This document shows, piece by piece, positions 17,191 through 25,956 of a stretch of 64,000 nucleotides of DNA. Origin of the DNA: Scatacola_A faecigallinarum (GTDB lineage: Bacteria > Pseudomonadota > Alphaproteobacteria > RF32 > CAG-239); assembly GCA_018713605.1 (NCBI GenBank), contig DVOM01000017.1, positions 1-64,000 on the forward strand, given 5' to 3'. Both the position numbers and the translations under genes were made by a program. The stretch's first letter is position 1; every line of letters begins with the position of its first letter. The notes beneath the pieces were generated by a model, which saw nothing but the letters and a program-made list of their open reading frames with translations, was not told the origin of the DNA and made no database searches.

Positions 17191-17207
17191 TTCTGAAATT
17201 CCTCGTC

Positions 17208-18752
17208 TTAAATCGGCAGCTTGGTCGGCTTATACTTGTTAAGCCAGCTGGCAATGATTAATCTGGTTACGGTTACGGAAGTGAACATTGAAGTCGCAAT
17301 ACCGATGGCCAGCGTGACCGCAAAGCCTCTGACCGGACCCGTGCCGAAATAAAACAGCACGAAGGCCGCAACCAGCGTGGTCAGGTTGGAGTCGACAATC
17401 GTACCCCATGCTTCCGTAAAGCCTGCTTCGGCGGCGTCCTTGGTCGAACGGCCGTTTTTGACTTCTTCGCGCATGCGCTCGAAAATCAGTACGTTTGCGT
17501 CAACCGCCATGCCGATGGTCAGTATGATGCCGGCAATGCCGGGCAGCGTCAGCGTTGCGCCCATAAAGCTCAGTGCGCCGAGCATCAGGAACAGGTTCAT
17601 CAGTACGGTTACGGTCGTGAAAATGCCGAACAGGCCATAGGCCAAAACCATGAAGACGATAACCGCAATCAAACCGATAATCGAGGCGGTAATGCCTTCG
17701 CGGATAGAATCCGAACCCAGACCTGCGCCGACGGTTCTTTCTTCCAAAACCTCAAGCGGGGCGGGTAAGGCGCCCGAACGAAGCAGCAAAGCCAGGTCAT
17801 TGGCCGATTCCAGCGTAAAGTTGCCGGAGATGATGCCGCTGCCGCCGGTAATGGCGCTTTGAACGACCGGGGCCGAAATTACCTCGTTATCCAATACGAT
17901 GGCCAGTCTTTCGCCGATGTTGTTTTTGGTTGCCTCGCCGAATTTTTTACCGCCGATGGTGTTGAATTTAAAACTGACAACCGGCTGTCCTTCCTGAAAA
18001 GCAGCCTGGGCGTCAACCAGATTTTCACCGCCGACGACCGGTTTGCGGCTGATGACATAAGTTTCGCCGCCTTCGCCTTTAATCAGGCGGGATGAACTGC
18101 CGAGCTTGCCGCGGCGGGCGTCCGCAGCGGTCGACCGGCTGTCAACCATGTGAAACGACAGCTTTGCCGTCTTGCCGAGCAGGGTTTTGACATATTCCGG
18201 ATTTTGCAAACCCGGCAGCTGAACGACAATGCGGTCGGTTCCCTGGCGCTGAATGACCGGTTCTTTGGTGCCCAGTTCGTCAATACGGCGGCGGACAATC
18301 TCAATCGACTGGTCGACGACTTTCAGGCGCAGCTCGTTCAAAGCCGCTTCGCTGTATTTGATGACCAGCGTGCCGTCCTCATTCTCTTCAACCAGAATGC
18401 CGTTGTCTATTTTCTTAAACAGGCCGCGCGCCTGATTGCGGGAATTCAGGTTTTCGATTTTTACCTTGACCGATTCGGAACCGGCGCTCAGATTCTGATA
18501 GCGGATTTTGTTCTCGCGCAAAAGCTGGCGCGCGGAATCCTCAACTGTTGACATTCTGTCTTTGAGAACGTCGTCAAGTTTGACTTCCAGCAAAAGGTTT
18601 GAACCGCCCTGAAGGTCAAGTCCGAGGTTAACCGGCTGCCACCATTTCGGCAGGGAGGAGGGATCCTTCATCATATTTGGTATGGCAAAAAAGATGCCGA
18701 TGACACAAATGGCAAGAATCAGGAAAATTCTGGTTCGTGACAGTTTATACAT
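17208..18752 (-). CDS. secD: Protein translocase subunit SecD
   Basis: 514 residues. N-terminal membrane helix, LGLDLQGGSNLLLEV near residue 45, a large periplasmic domain (P1 head), then membrane helices with the GMAVDANVLIFERMREE region (about 425-440), whose Asp is part of the proton path. It is somewhat shorter than the E. coli protein and of typical alphaproteobacterial size. Second gene of yajC-secD-secF. Confidence 0.96.
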   Translation of the reverse strand: MYKLSRTRIFLILAICVIGIFFAIPNMMKDPSSLPKWWQPVNLGLDLQGGSNLLLEVKLDDVLKDRMSTVEDSARQLLRENKIRYQNLSAGSESVKVKIENLNSRNQARGLFKKIDNGILVEENEDGTLVIKYSEAALNELRLKVVDQSIEIVRRRIDELGTKEPVIQRQGTDRIVVQLPGLQNPEYVKTLLGKTAKLSFHMVDSRSTAADARRGKLGSSSRLIKGEGGETYVISRKPVVGGENLVDAQAAFQEGQPVVSFKFNTIGGKKFGEATKNNIGERLAIVLDNEVISAPVVQSAITGGSGIISGNFTLESANDLALLLRSGALPAPLEVLEERTVGAGLGSDSIREGITASIIGLIAVIVFMVLAYGLFGIFTTVTVLMNLFLMLGALSFMGATLTLPGIAGIILTIGMAVDANVLIFERMREEVKNGRSTKDAAEAGFTEAWGTIVDSNLTTLVAAFVLFYFGTGPVRGFAVTLAIGIATSMFTSVTVTRLIIASWLNKYKPTKLPI

Positions 18753-18772
18753 AACTAAAGCCTCTTGATAAA

Positions 18773-19183
18773 TTACTTTTTGCGCTTTTCTTGAGCGTTT
18801 GAATTAGCCGGTTTGGCGGCTTTGTTTTTGGCCGGTTTGGTTTCAATCTTCGCCGGTTTGAAGTTTTCTTCGTTTACCACGTCGCGGATGGTTGCGCGGT
18901 TGACCGTGACGTTCAGCCCGTCGGCAATCTCGACGACCAGTTCCATACCGCCGTCTTCGGCTTTGACGACTTTGCCGTAAATACCGCCGCCGGTAATGAC
19001 CTTGTCGCCCTTTTTAATTGCCATGAGCATGGCTTCGTGCTGTTTGATTTTCTTCTGTTGCGGACGAATGAGCAGAACATAGAAAATGACAAAGATAAGT
19101 CCCAGCTGAATCAGGGTTCCGTAAACCGAACCCTGCGCCGCGGCTGCGTCGCCTGCCTGAGCAAAAGCCTCACTGATAAACAT
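18773..19183 (-). CDS. yajC: Sec translocon accessory protein YajC
   Basis: 136 residues. One membrane helix (about 22-42) followed by RPQQKK, the family hallmark, and the KGDKVITGGGIYGKV segment. The tail is Lys/Ala/Asn-rich and longer than usual. It associates with SecDF in the inner membrane. First gene of the operon; an N-terminal AQAGDAAAAQG segment sits on the periplasmic side. Confidence 0.93.
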   Translation of the reverse strand: MFISEAFAQAGDAAAAQGSVYGTLIQLGLIFVIFYVLLIRPQQKKIKQHEAMLMAIKKGDKVITGGGIYGKVVKAEDGGMELVVEIADGLNVTVNRATIRDVVNEENFKPAKIETKPAKNKAAKPANSNAQEKRKK

Positions 19184-19319
19184 TTTTTTCTCCTAATTAT
19201 TAATAAACTGCAATGACTATACACCAAACTCCGTTCTTAACAAGAGTCTAAAGTCATTTATTTAACAAATTTTTTTATTATTTAGGTATTTAAGCCGGAC
19301 GAATGCAAGCCTTGGTTCA

Positions 19320-20252
19320 TCAGGGCAGATAAGCCGTCGGATTCAGAGCCTTTTTGCCTGAGCGGACCTCAAAATGCAGCTGCGGCGTGTTGACTCCGCC
19401 GGTAGAGCCGACTGTAGCGATTTTTTCGCCGCGGGCTACCCGTTGCCCTTTCTTTACAAACAGGCGGTCATTGTGGGCATAGGCGGTAATCCAGCCGTCG
19501 TCGTGCTTAATCAGAATCAGGTTGCCGAAACCTTTCAGTTCGTTGCCGGCATAAGCGACCGTGCCTTTGTCGGCTGCCTTGACGTTGGTACCGAGTGCGG
19601 CTTTGATGTTTATGCCGTCATTGGTGCGGCCTTTGCCGATGGTGCCGAAATGCGAAATGACTGTACCCTTAACCGGCCACAAAAATTTTGTCTTGCGGTA
19701 TTTGGAAACGGGTTGTGCCTTGCTCCGGGAACTTCGGGCGGTTTTTTTGGCGGTTGTTTTGGCTGAAGAAGACGATTTCCAGCTCCAGCGGCTCGGCGTG
19801 GTTTTGGGCGTGGCCGCTTTGTATGAAGCCGTTTCCGTATTGCTCAGGCTGCCCGGCAGCACCAGCCGCTGGCCGATGGCAAGGGTGTAAGGCTCGTTCA
19901 GCCTGTTAATTCGGCTCAGCGAGCGCAGGTCGACGTCATATTTTTTTGATATGCTGTACAGGGTGTCGCCTTTGGCAACCGTATGGTATCTGGCTCCCGG
20001 CATTCTCAGCACGCGGCCGATGGTCAGCGTATAAGGCGGCGTCAGGCCGTTGGCTTCGACCAGGTCGCGTATCGGCACGTTGTAGCGGCGCGAAATGCTG
20101 TAGAGGGTGTCGCCTTTGCGGACGGTAACATAATCAGGGTGTGAATTGAACAAATCGCTGAAGTTAATCAGCCGGACTCCTCCCTGGTGAAAAGTGCACC
20201 CCGAGGCCAGCAATATCAGCGGCAGCAATATTATCCAAACTCTTTTGGCCAT
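19320..20252 (-). CDS. NlpD-like lipoprotein, two LysM plus LytM domain
   Basis: 310 residues. Lipobox LLASGC (Cys19) gives a lipid-anchored protein. Two LysM modules (about 41-84 and 89-132; both with VxxGDTLYSIS) bind peptidoglycan. The C-terminal M23/LytM domain (about 200-305) has lost metal ligands: the usual HxG(I/V)D reads NDGIN and HLHFE reads QLHFE. It should therefore not be a peptidase but an amidase activator, as in E. coli NlpD/EnvC. It would act in septal peptidoglycan splitting. It lies upstream of yajC on the same strand, an order common in alphaproteobacteria. Confidence 0.9.
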   Translation of the reverse strand: MAKRVWIILLPLILLASGCTFHQGGVRLINFSDLFNSHPDYVTVRKGDTLYSISRRYNVPIRDLVEANGLTPPYTLTIGRVLRMPGARYHTVAKGDTLYSISKKYDVDLRSLSRINRLNEPYTLAIGQRLVLPGSLSNTETASYKAATPKTTPSRWSWKSSSSAKTTAKKTARSSRSKAQPVSKYRKTKFLWPVKGTVISHFGTIGKGRTNDGINIKAALGTNVKAADKGTVAYAGNELKGFGNLILIKHDDGWITAYAHNDRLFVKKGQRVARGEKIATVGSTGGVNTPQLHFEVRSGKKALNPTAYLP

Positions 20253-20324
20253 AAATTAACCTGAATAAATCGATTCTTCAGCCCCCAGTCTACCCGCAAT
20301 ACTTTAATTTTTTGTGAACGGCTT

Positions 20325-20833
20325 TTATCTGAAGCGGCGGTAAGCAGTTTCCAAATCGGTCAAAAATCGAAAGTAGTCATATTTATAAATGTTGAAATAA
20401 AACCTTATGCAGGAGCCGAAAAGCTTGTCTTCTGCCAAAAAACAGAGCTTTTTCGGCAGGGGCTGCTTTTCCGGAAAATTGTTTGGTTTGCTTAGATACA
20501 GCGCGACGATGCCGGAACGGATTTGGAAAGTTAAAACGCCCTTGTACGACATTTGCGTAAAACCGCAGATTTCATTCCAACGGAGTTCTGCGGAGCGAAA
20601 AGGACGATTCAGGATAAAACCGTGTTTGCTGAGAAAAAAATACAGATTAGATGCAGCAAGGCCGCTGCGCCGAAAAATAGCCCCAAAACCGCACCGGTCA
20701 GAACATATCCGGAAATAAAGGGAAGGAAGCCCAAACCGAAACAGCAGGACAGATAAACCAGAAACCACCCCAGACATTTCGGCCGGCTGTAATAAATTTC
20801 AAGTTTTGTTTCCGGAACCGCCTGTTTTTTCAT
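20325..20833 (-). pseudogene. Small membrane protein split by a -1 shift at a T7 run
   Basis: Two overlapping minus frames make one sensible protein. Frame A (20833 to 20609) gives 74 residues with two membrane helices (about 20-63) and stops eight codons after a T7 run. The other frame continues from the same point with SKHGFILNRPF...LRWNEICGF to 20325. The junction at 20639-20633 reads T-TTT-TTC, a canonical -1 slippery heptamer, and slipping there fuses the halves exactly (CIFF-LSKHGF). The joined protein of about 168 residues has the layout of STM3941-type proteins. Either one T was lost (pseudogene or sequencing error) or the site is used for frameshifting. Confidence 0.6.
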
Positions 20834-20836
20834 GTC

Positions 20837-21847
20837 TTAGTCCTTGCTGTCGGAGGATCTTATGCCGTAACGGTGGCTGCGCAGCGCGTTGCCGATGTGC
20901 CGGCGAACGCGGCCGAGCATGTTGTCGGCAGTGTCGTTGAAGTTTTTGCGGTCAGTGTACGAAACGGCAATCATTTCGGCATTGTATTGGTCAATGTTCA
21001 GCCTGCGAATTTGCTCGATGACCGATTTATAAAGCTTCTCCGCGCCTTTGGCCGCTTCTTCGCGGTTGCCGCGGCTGAAAATAATGCCGATTTTGGTCTT
21101 GTCGAAACGTCCGATATGGGTATCGGGGTTTTTGAATGTTGTGACGCAGTATCCCGCAGCGTTTTTCAGAATGGTGTCGCCGGTTTCAAAACTGATGCCC
21201 TTGTTGGCGAAGTCATAGATGTCTTTCAATTCGATGACCAGCATGGCAAAGGGCTGGTTGTAACGTTTGGCGCGGTTGAAGTCGTGTTCCAGCCGTTGTG
21301 TAAAAGCCTCTTCGTTGAGAATGTCGCCGATTAAAAAATCGTGGCTGGCATAGGTGCTGAGTTTTTGTTTCCAGATTTTCGTTTCGGTAATGTCCTCGCA
21401 AAGGTAACTGATGCCGGTGCATTTGAGAATTTCGTTCAAAATCGGGCGTTTGCGGCAGCGGACGTTAAATGAGCTGCCGTCTTTTTTGAAGAGCAGGCCT
21501 TCTACGTTCAGCGTTGCCTGGTTTTTGATTAGCCGGTTAAGGTTCTCCTTCATTTTTTCGCGGCGGCTGTCCGTATCTTCAATCAGAGTGCCGGGCATCG
21601 GCTTGCCGATGAGCTCTTCCGCCTTAAAGCCGGTTTTTCGGAGCGTGGCGTCATTGACGTAGGTAATGTTGAAGTCAAGGTCGGTTTTGAAATAGATGTC
21701 GCCGTCGCCGGTTTCGTTGCTGGCGGTGGTGTGCCTGTCGTTTTCAACAATCATTTCCTTGAGACTGCGCCGGGTTTTGCTCCAGGCATAATGCAGATAA
21801 GCAATATAAGCCAGCAGAACGATGCACAAAACCGACAGATAAATCAT
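20837..21847 (-). CDS. Membrane-anchored PAS / degenerate GGDEF protein
   Basis: 336 residues from ATG at 21847 (GAGG seven bases upstream; the longer TTG start is less likely). One N-terminal helix, a PAS domain (about 50-160; FNITYVNDATLRKTGF, GISYLCEDITE), then a GGDEF-fold domain. The signature GG(D/E)EF reads GRFDK, so diguanylate cyclase activity is unlikely; it may bind GTP or c-di-GMP or act as a scaffold. The start codon side faces the suf operon. The frameshifted membrane gene lies four bases downstream. Confidence 0.8.
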   Translation of the reverse strand: MIYLSVLCIVLLAYIAYLHYAWSKTRRSLKEMIVENDRHTTASNETGDGDIYFKTDLDFNITYVNDATLRKTGFKAEELIGKPMPGTLIEDTDSRREKMKENLNRLIKNQATLNVEGLLFKKDGSSFNVRCRKRPILNEILKCTGISYLCEDITETKIWKQKLSTYASHDFLIGDILNEEAFTQRLEHDFNRAKRYNQPFAMLVIELKDIYDFANKGISFETGDTILKNAAGYCVTTFKNPDTHIGRFDKTKIGIIFSRGNREEAAKGAEKLYKSVIEQIRRLNIDQYNAEMIAVSYTDRKNFNDTADNMLGRVRRHIGNALRSHRYGIRSSDSKD

Positions 21848-21975
21848 AACAAACCTCAAACTGGTGGAGCCATATCGGCGATTATATCCATAAAAGCTAA
21901 AGATTCGTTAAATAGAGGTTGCAATTTGACTTTAAAAACCTTAATTTTAGGAACAGATTATGGAGATTTTAGAGT

Positions 21976-23424
21976 ATGGTTAAGGAAAAACCGGAAATCG
22001 CCGACGAAAGCGGCGATAAGTATAAATACGGCTTTGTAACCGATATTGCCGCCGATACGGCTCCCAAAGGACTGAATGAAGATATTATTCGGTTGATTTC
22101 GCGCAAAAAAGGCGAACCGGAATGGTTGCTGGAATGGCGGCTGAAAGCCTTTGAGTTTTGGCAGACGATGACCGAGCCTTCCTGGGCCAAACTTTCTTAT
22201 GAAAAGATTGATTATCAGGATTTGTATTATTACTCGGCGCCTAAACAGAAAGCCGCGCCGAAAAGTCTGGACGAAGTCGACGCCGAACTTTTAAAAACTT
22301 ACGAAAAGCTGGGTATTCCGCTGAAAGAGCAGGAAGCGCTGGCCGGCGTCGTTGCGGTCGACGCGGTTTTTGACAGCGTTTCCGTCGCCACCACTTATCG
22401 CGCCAAATTGGCCGAAATGGGCATTGTCTTCTGTTCAATCTCCGAAGCCGTAAAAGAACATCCGGAACTGGTAAGAAAGTATCTCGGCTCGGTCGTGCCT
22501 TATACCGACAATTTTTTCGCCTGTCTTAATTCCGCGGTCTTTACCGACGGCTCTTTTGTGTATATTCCCAAAGGCGTCCGCTGCCCGATGGAACTTTCGA
22601 CCTATTTCCGCATTAACGCCAGGAACACCGGGCAGTTTGAGCGTACGCTGATTGTTGCCGAAGAAGACAGTTATGTGTCTTATCTGGAAGGCTGCACCGC
22701 GCCGCAGCGCGATGAAAACCAGCTCCATGCCGCCATTGTCGAAATCGTGGTGCTGAAGAATGCCGAAGTCAAATATTCCACCGTGCAGAACTGGTATCCG
22801 GGCGACAGGGACGGCAAGGGCGGCGTTTACAACTTTGTAACCAAACGCGCGGCCTGCCGCGGCGAAAATTCGAAAATCTCCTGGACCCAGGTGGAAACCG
22901 GTTCGGCCGTAACCTGGAAATATCCGTCCTGCGTGTTGCAGGGCGACAATTCGGTCGGCGAGTTCTACTCGGTGGCCATTACCAATAACAGGCAGCAGGC
23001 CGATACCGGAACCAAGATGATTCACATTGGCAAAAACACCACTTCCAAAATCATTTCCAAAGGCATTTCGGCCGGTTGTTCCAATCAGACCTACCGCGGT
23101 TTGGTCCGGGTGGCGCCGAATGCCCGCGGTGCGCGCAACTATTCGCAGTGCGACAGCCTGCTGATTGGCAAAAATTGCGGTTCGCACACTGTGCCCTATA
23201 TTGAAAACCGCAGCAAAACCGCGGTTGTCGAACATGAGGCCACCACCAGCAAAATCAGCGACGAACAGCTGTTTTACTGCCTGCAGCGCGGCATCGGCGA
23301 AGAGGAAGCTGTCAGCCTGATTGTTAATGGCTTTTGCAAGGAGGTTATGCAGCATCTGCCGATGGAGTTTGCGATAGAAGCGGCCAAGCTGATTAACATT
23401 TCGCTGGAAGGGAGTGTCGGTTGA
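21976..23424 (+). CDS. sufB: Fe-S scaffold subunit SufB
   Basis: 482 residues, full length. Family marks include YTDNFFACLNSAVFTDGSFVYIP (landmark near 175-197), YLEGCTAP and SQCDSLLIG, whose Cys corresponds to the cysteine receiving sulfur in SufB. SufBC2D assembles Fe-S clusters in the cytoplasm. First gene of a run sufB, mazG-like, sufC, sufD, sufS, sufT. RBS GGAG lies ten bases before ATG. A -35/-10 like pair TTGCAA / TAATTT lies about 40 bases upstream; I see no IscR gene here. Confidence 0.96.
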   Translation: MVKEKPEIADESGDKYKYGFVTDIAADTAPKGLNEDIIRLISRKKGEPEWLLEWRLKAFEFWQTMTEPSWAKLSYEKIDYQDLYYYSAPKQKAAPKSLDEVDAELLKTYEKLGIPLKEQEALAGVVAVDAVFDSVSVATTYRAKLAEMGIVFCSISEAVKEHPELVRKYLGSVVPYTDNFFACLNSAVFTDGSFVYIPKGVRCPMELSTYFRINARNTGQFERTLIVAEEDSYVSYLEGCTAPQRDENQLHAAIVEIVVLKNAEVKYSTVQNWYPGDRDGKGGVYNFVTKRAACRGENSKISWTQVETGSAVTWKYPSCVLQGDNSVGEFYSVAITNNRQQADTGTKMIHIGKNTTSKIISKGISAGCSNQTYRGLVRVAPNARGARNYSQCDSLLIGKNCGSHTVPYIENRSKTAVVEHEATTSKISDEQLFYCLQRGIGEEEAVSLIVNGFCKEVMQHLPMEFAIEAAKLINISLEGSVG

Positions 23425-23708
23425 TGACGGCTCCGGTTTTGAAACGCGCCCTGCAAACTTGGGGAGGACAGGCGCAGATGTTGATGGTCGTTGAGGAAAT
23501 GTCCGAGCTGACCAAGGAGATTCTTAAAAATGTCAACCGCGGAAAAGACAACGTCGCGGCCATTGTTGAAGAAACCGCCGATGTTGAGATTATGCTCGAG
23601 CAGCTTAAGGAAAATTACGGCATCGCCGACCGGGTTGCCGTTTATAAGGCTGAAAAGCTGAAACTGATAGAACGCCGCTTGAACGAATTGGATAAAAAGA
23701 CAGTATAA
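23424..23708 (+). CDS. MazG-like nucleotide pyrophosphohydrolase inside the suf operon
   Basis: 94 residues, all-alpha NTP pyrophosphatase type. The metal-binding pattern is visible: EEMSEL (ExxxE) near residues 24-29 and EETADVEIM (ExxxD) near 51-59. The ATG at 23424 overlaps the sufB stop (TGATG), so it is coupled to sufB. It would hydrolyse a nucleoside triphosphate to the monophosphate. Its place between sufB and sufC is unusual; it may reflect a house-cleaning role tied to Fe-S stress, which is inference. Confidence 0.75.
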   Translation: MTAPVLKRALQTWGGQAQMLMVVEEMSELTKEILKNVNRGKDNVAAIVEETADVEIMLEQLKENYGIADRVAVYKAEKLKLIERRLNELDKKTV

Positions 23709-23721
23709 GAAAGAACAGAAA

Positions 23722-24483
23722 ATGACGAAAACACCGCTATTGGAAATTGAAGACCTTTGCGCCCGCGTCGGCGACAGGGAAATTATCAAGAACTTCAACC
23801 TTACCGTCAACGAGGGCGAGGTGCATGCCGTTATGGGGCCGAACGGTGCCGGAAAATCGACGCTTTCTTATGTTTTGACCGGCAAACCCGGATATGAGGT
23901 TACTTCCGGAAAAATCCGTTTCAGAGGCAAAGATTTGCTGTCCATGTCGCCGGAAGAGCGTGCCCGCGAAGGCATTTTCCTTTGCATGCAATATCCGGTC
24001 GAGATTCCCGGCGTGCCGACGACCACCTTTTTGAAGCACGCGGTCAATGCCGTGCGCAAACATCGCGGCGAGCCTGAACTGGATACGCTGAACTTTGTCA
24101 AAATGGTGCGTGAAGAGGGCAAGGCGCTGGGCATAGACAACGAGATGATTAAGCGTCCGGTAAACGTCGGCTTTTCCGGCGGCGAGAAAAAAAGGCTCGA
24201 AACGCTGCAAATGTCGATTCTCAAACCCGATTTTTCGATTCTTGACGAAGCCGATTCCGGTCTGGACATCGACGCGCTCAAAGTCGTGGCCGACGGTGTC
24301 AACGCGCTGCGGGACGGCCGCCGTTCCATGCTGGTTATCACGCATTATCAGCGCCTGCTGAACTATATTGTGCCCGACTTCGTCCACGTCTTTGCCGACG
24401 GACATATCGTCCGTTCCGGTGACAGAAATCTGGCGCTGAAATTGGAAGAAAAAGGTTATGCCGAATTTGTGAAAGAGAAGTAA
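23722..24483 (+). CDS. sufC: Fe-S assembly ATPase SufC
   Basis: 253 residues. Complete ABC ATPase: Walker A GPNGAGKST (about 34-42), signature FSGGEKKR (about 152-159), Walker B FSILDEADSGLD (about 172-183), and the late ITHYQRLL switch histidine. SufC dimerises on SufB-SufD and drives conformational change during cluster assembly. Thirteen bases separate it from the mazG-like gene and one base from sufD. Confidence 0.97.
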   Translation: MTKTPLLEIEDLCARVGDREIIKNFNLTVNEGEVHAVMGPNGAGKSTLSYVLTGKPGYEVTSGKIRFRGKDLLSMSPEERAREGIFLCMQYPVEIPGVPTTTFLKHAVNAVRKHRGEPELDTLNFVKMVREEGKALGIDNEMIKRPVNVGFSGGEKKRLETLQMSILKPDFSILDEADSGLDIDALKVVADGVNALRDGRRSMLVITHYQRLLNYIVPDFVHVFADGHIVRSGDRNLALKLEEKGYAEFVKEK

Positions 24484-24484
24484 A

Positions 24485-25879
24485 ATGGCCGGTCTGATAC
24501 AAAACGTAAAGCTTTTCGGCGAAGATATTCCCTGGTTTCAGGGGCTGCGGGACAAAGGGCTGGAAGCCTTTCGCCGTCAGGGGGTGCCGACGGCTAAAAC
24601 CGAAGCCTGGAAATATACCAAACCGCGTGATTTGAATGCCGACGACTTTGTCATGAACGAGTCGAATTTTCTGGCCGAACTGTCCGAAACGGCTGCTGCC
24701 GGTGCTGACGCCCAATGCGGGAAAAATCATCATTGCAATGGGCACGACTGTCACTGCCGGCGCGGCGAAGACTGCGCGTCCGGCTGTCATTGTCATGAAG
24801 AAGGTTGCCGTTGCGGCGAGGAAATAGATGTCCATGTCGATTTGCCCTTCGATGGCTATCAGCTGCATTTTCTGAACGGACAGTTTATTCCCGTCTATCC
24901 GGTGTTGCCCCGGGGCATTGAAATTATGACGCTTATGGAAGCGGTCGTTGCGCAGGAGGCCAAGCCGTATCTCGGTCGGTTGGTCGATATGGAGCATTAT
25001 CCGTTTGCGGCGCTGAATACGGCTTATATGGAAGAGGGCGTTTATATCCGCATCGACCGGAACGTCAAACTGGATAAACCGGTTATTCTGGTCAACCATA
25101 CGAGCGTCGGTGCCGAAAACCTGTTTTACAATCTTCGCAATCTGATAGTGCTCGAAAGCGGTGCCAAAGCCGAATTAATCGAATGGTATAATTATGCCGG
25201 TGCCGAAAAGTCGCGTTATTTTGCCAATGTTGTCAACGAAGTCTTTGTTGAACGCGGAGCCGAATTCCGTCACTGTAAAATGCAGGACGAAGCCTTTAAG
25301 GCTAACCATGTCGCGCTGAATATGGTCCGCGTCAGAAGCGGCGGCTTTTATGATGCCTTTTGTTTGCAGCGCGGCGCCAACATCGGCCGTAACGAAACCA
25401 AGGTTCTGCTTAAAGAAGAGCAGGCTTCCGCCGAAGTCAACGCCGCTTATGTCATGCATGGCTGGGCAACGCTGGATACCACCACCGACATTGAACATCT
25501 GGCGCCGGAAACTTTTTCGCACCAGTTGGTCAAGGGCGTGGTCGGCGGCGACGCCAAGGGCGTTTTTCAGGGCAAGATTCATATTGCCAAACATGCGGTC
25601 AAAACCGAAGGCACGCAGCTGCACAAGGCGCTGTTGCTGACGGATACGGCCGAAATCGACGTTAAGCCGGAACTGGAAATTTTCGCCGACGATGTCAGGT
25701 GTTCGCACGGCGCCGCCAGCGGCGAACTCGACGAGGAAACCCTGTTTTATATGCAGTCGCGCGGTATCGGCCGGGAAGAAGCCAAACAGATTTTGATTGA
25801 CGCCTATCTTGACGACGTTGTTAACAAGGTTGCGGACGCGGCGGTTCGCGAATGGTTCCGCGAGCGGGCAAGGGCGTAA
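24485..25879 (+). CDS. sufD: Fe-S assembly subunit SufD with Cys/His-rich insertion
   Basis: 464 residues. N-terminal SufD helical part (AWKYTKPRDL at 41-50), the beta-helix core, and the C-terminal CSHGAASGELDEETLFYMQSRG region typical of the family. Unusual: residues 78-110 hold nine cysteines and six histidines (DNA 24716-24814), between the N-terminal part and the beta-helix core. Ordinary SufD has no such segment. It looks like a metal-binding loop, possibly for iron delivery or zinc/copper protection of the complex. Otherwise it should pair with SufB and SufC as usual. The frame is intact and codon use resembles neighbours. Confidence 0.93.
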   Translation: MAGLIQNVKLFGEDIPWFQGLRDKGLEAFRRQGVPTAKTEAWKYTKPRDLNADDFVMNESNFLAELSETAAAGADAQCGKNHHCNGHDCHCRRGEDCASGCHCHEEGCRCGEEIDVHVDLPFDGYQLHFLNGQFIPVYPVLPRGIEIMTLMEAVVAQEAKPYLGRLVDMEHYPFAALNTAYMEEGVYIRIDRNVKLDKPVILVNHTSVGAENLFYNLRNLIVLESGAKAELIEWYNYAGAEKSRYFANVVNEVFVERGAEFRHCKMQDEAFKANHVALNMVRVRSGGFYDAFCLQRGANIGRNETKVLLKEEQASAEVNAAYVMHGWATLDTTTDIEHLAPETFSHQLVKGVVGGDAKGVFQGKIHIAKHAVKTEGTQLHKALLLTDTAEIDVKPELEIFADDVRCSHGAASGELDEETLFYMQSRGIGREEAKQILIDAYLDDVVNKVADAAVREWFRERARA

Positions 25880-25956
25880 TATCCGAAGTGTTAAGTTGAA
25901 GAAAGGCTTCCCGAAATCTACATTAAAACGGTAGAAATGGGAGCGGGAGCAAAAAG

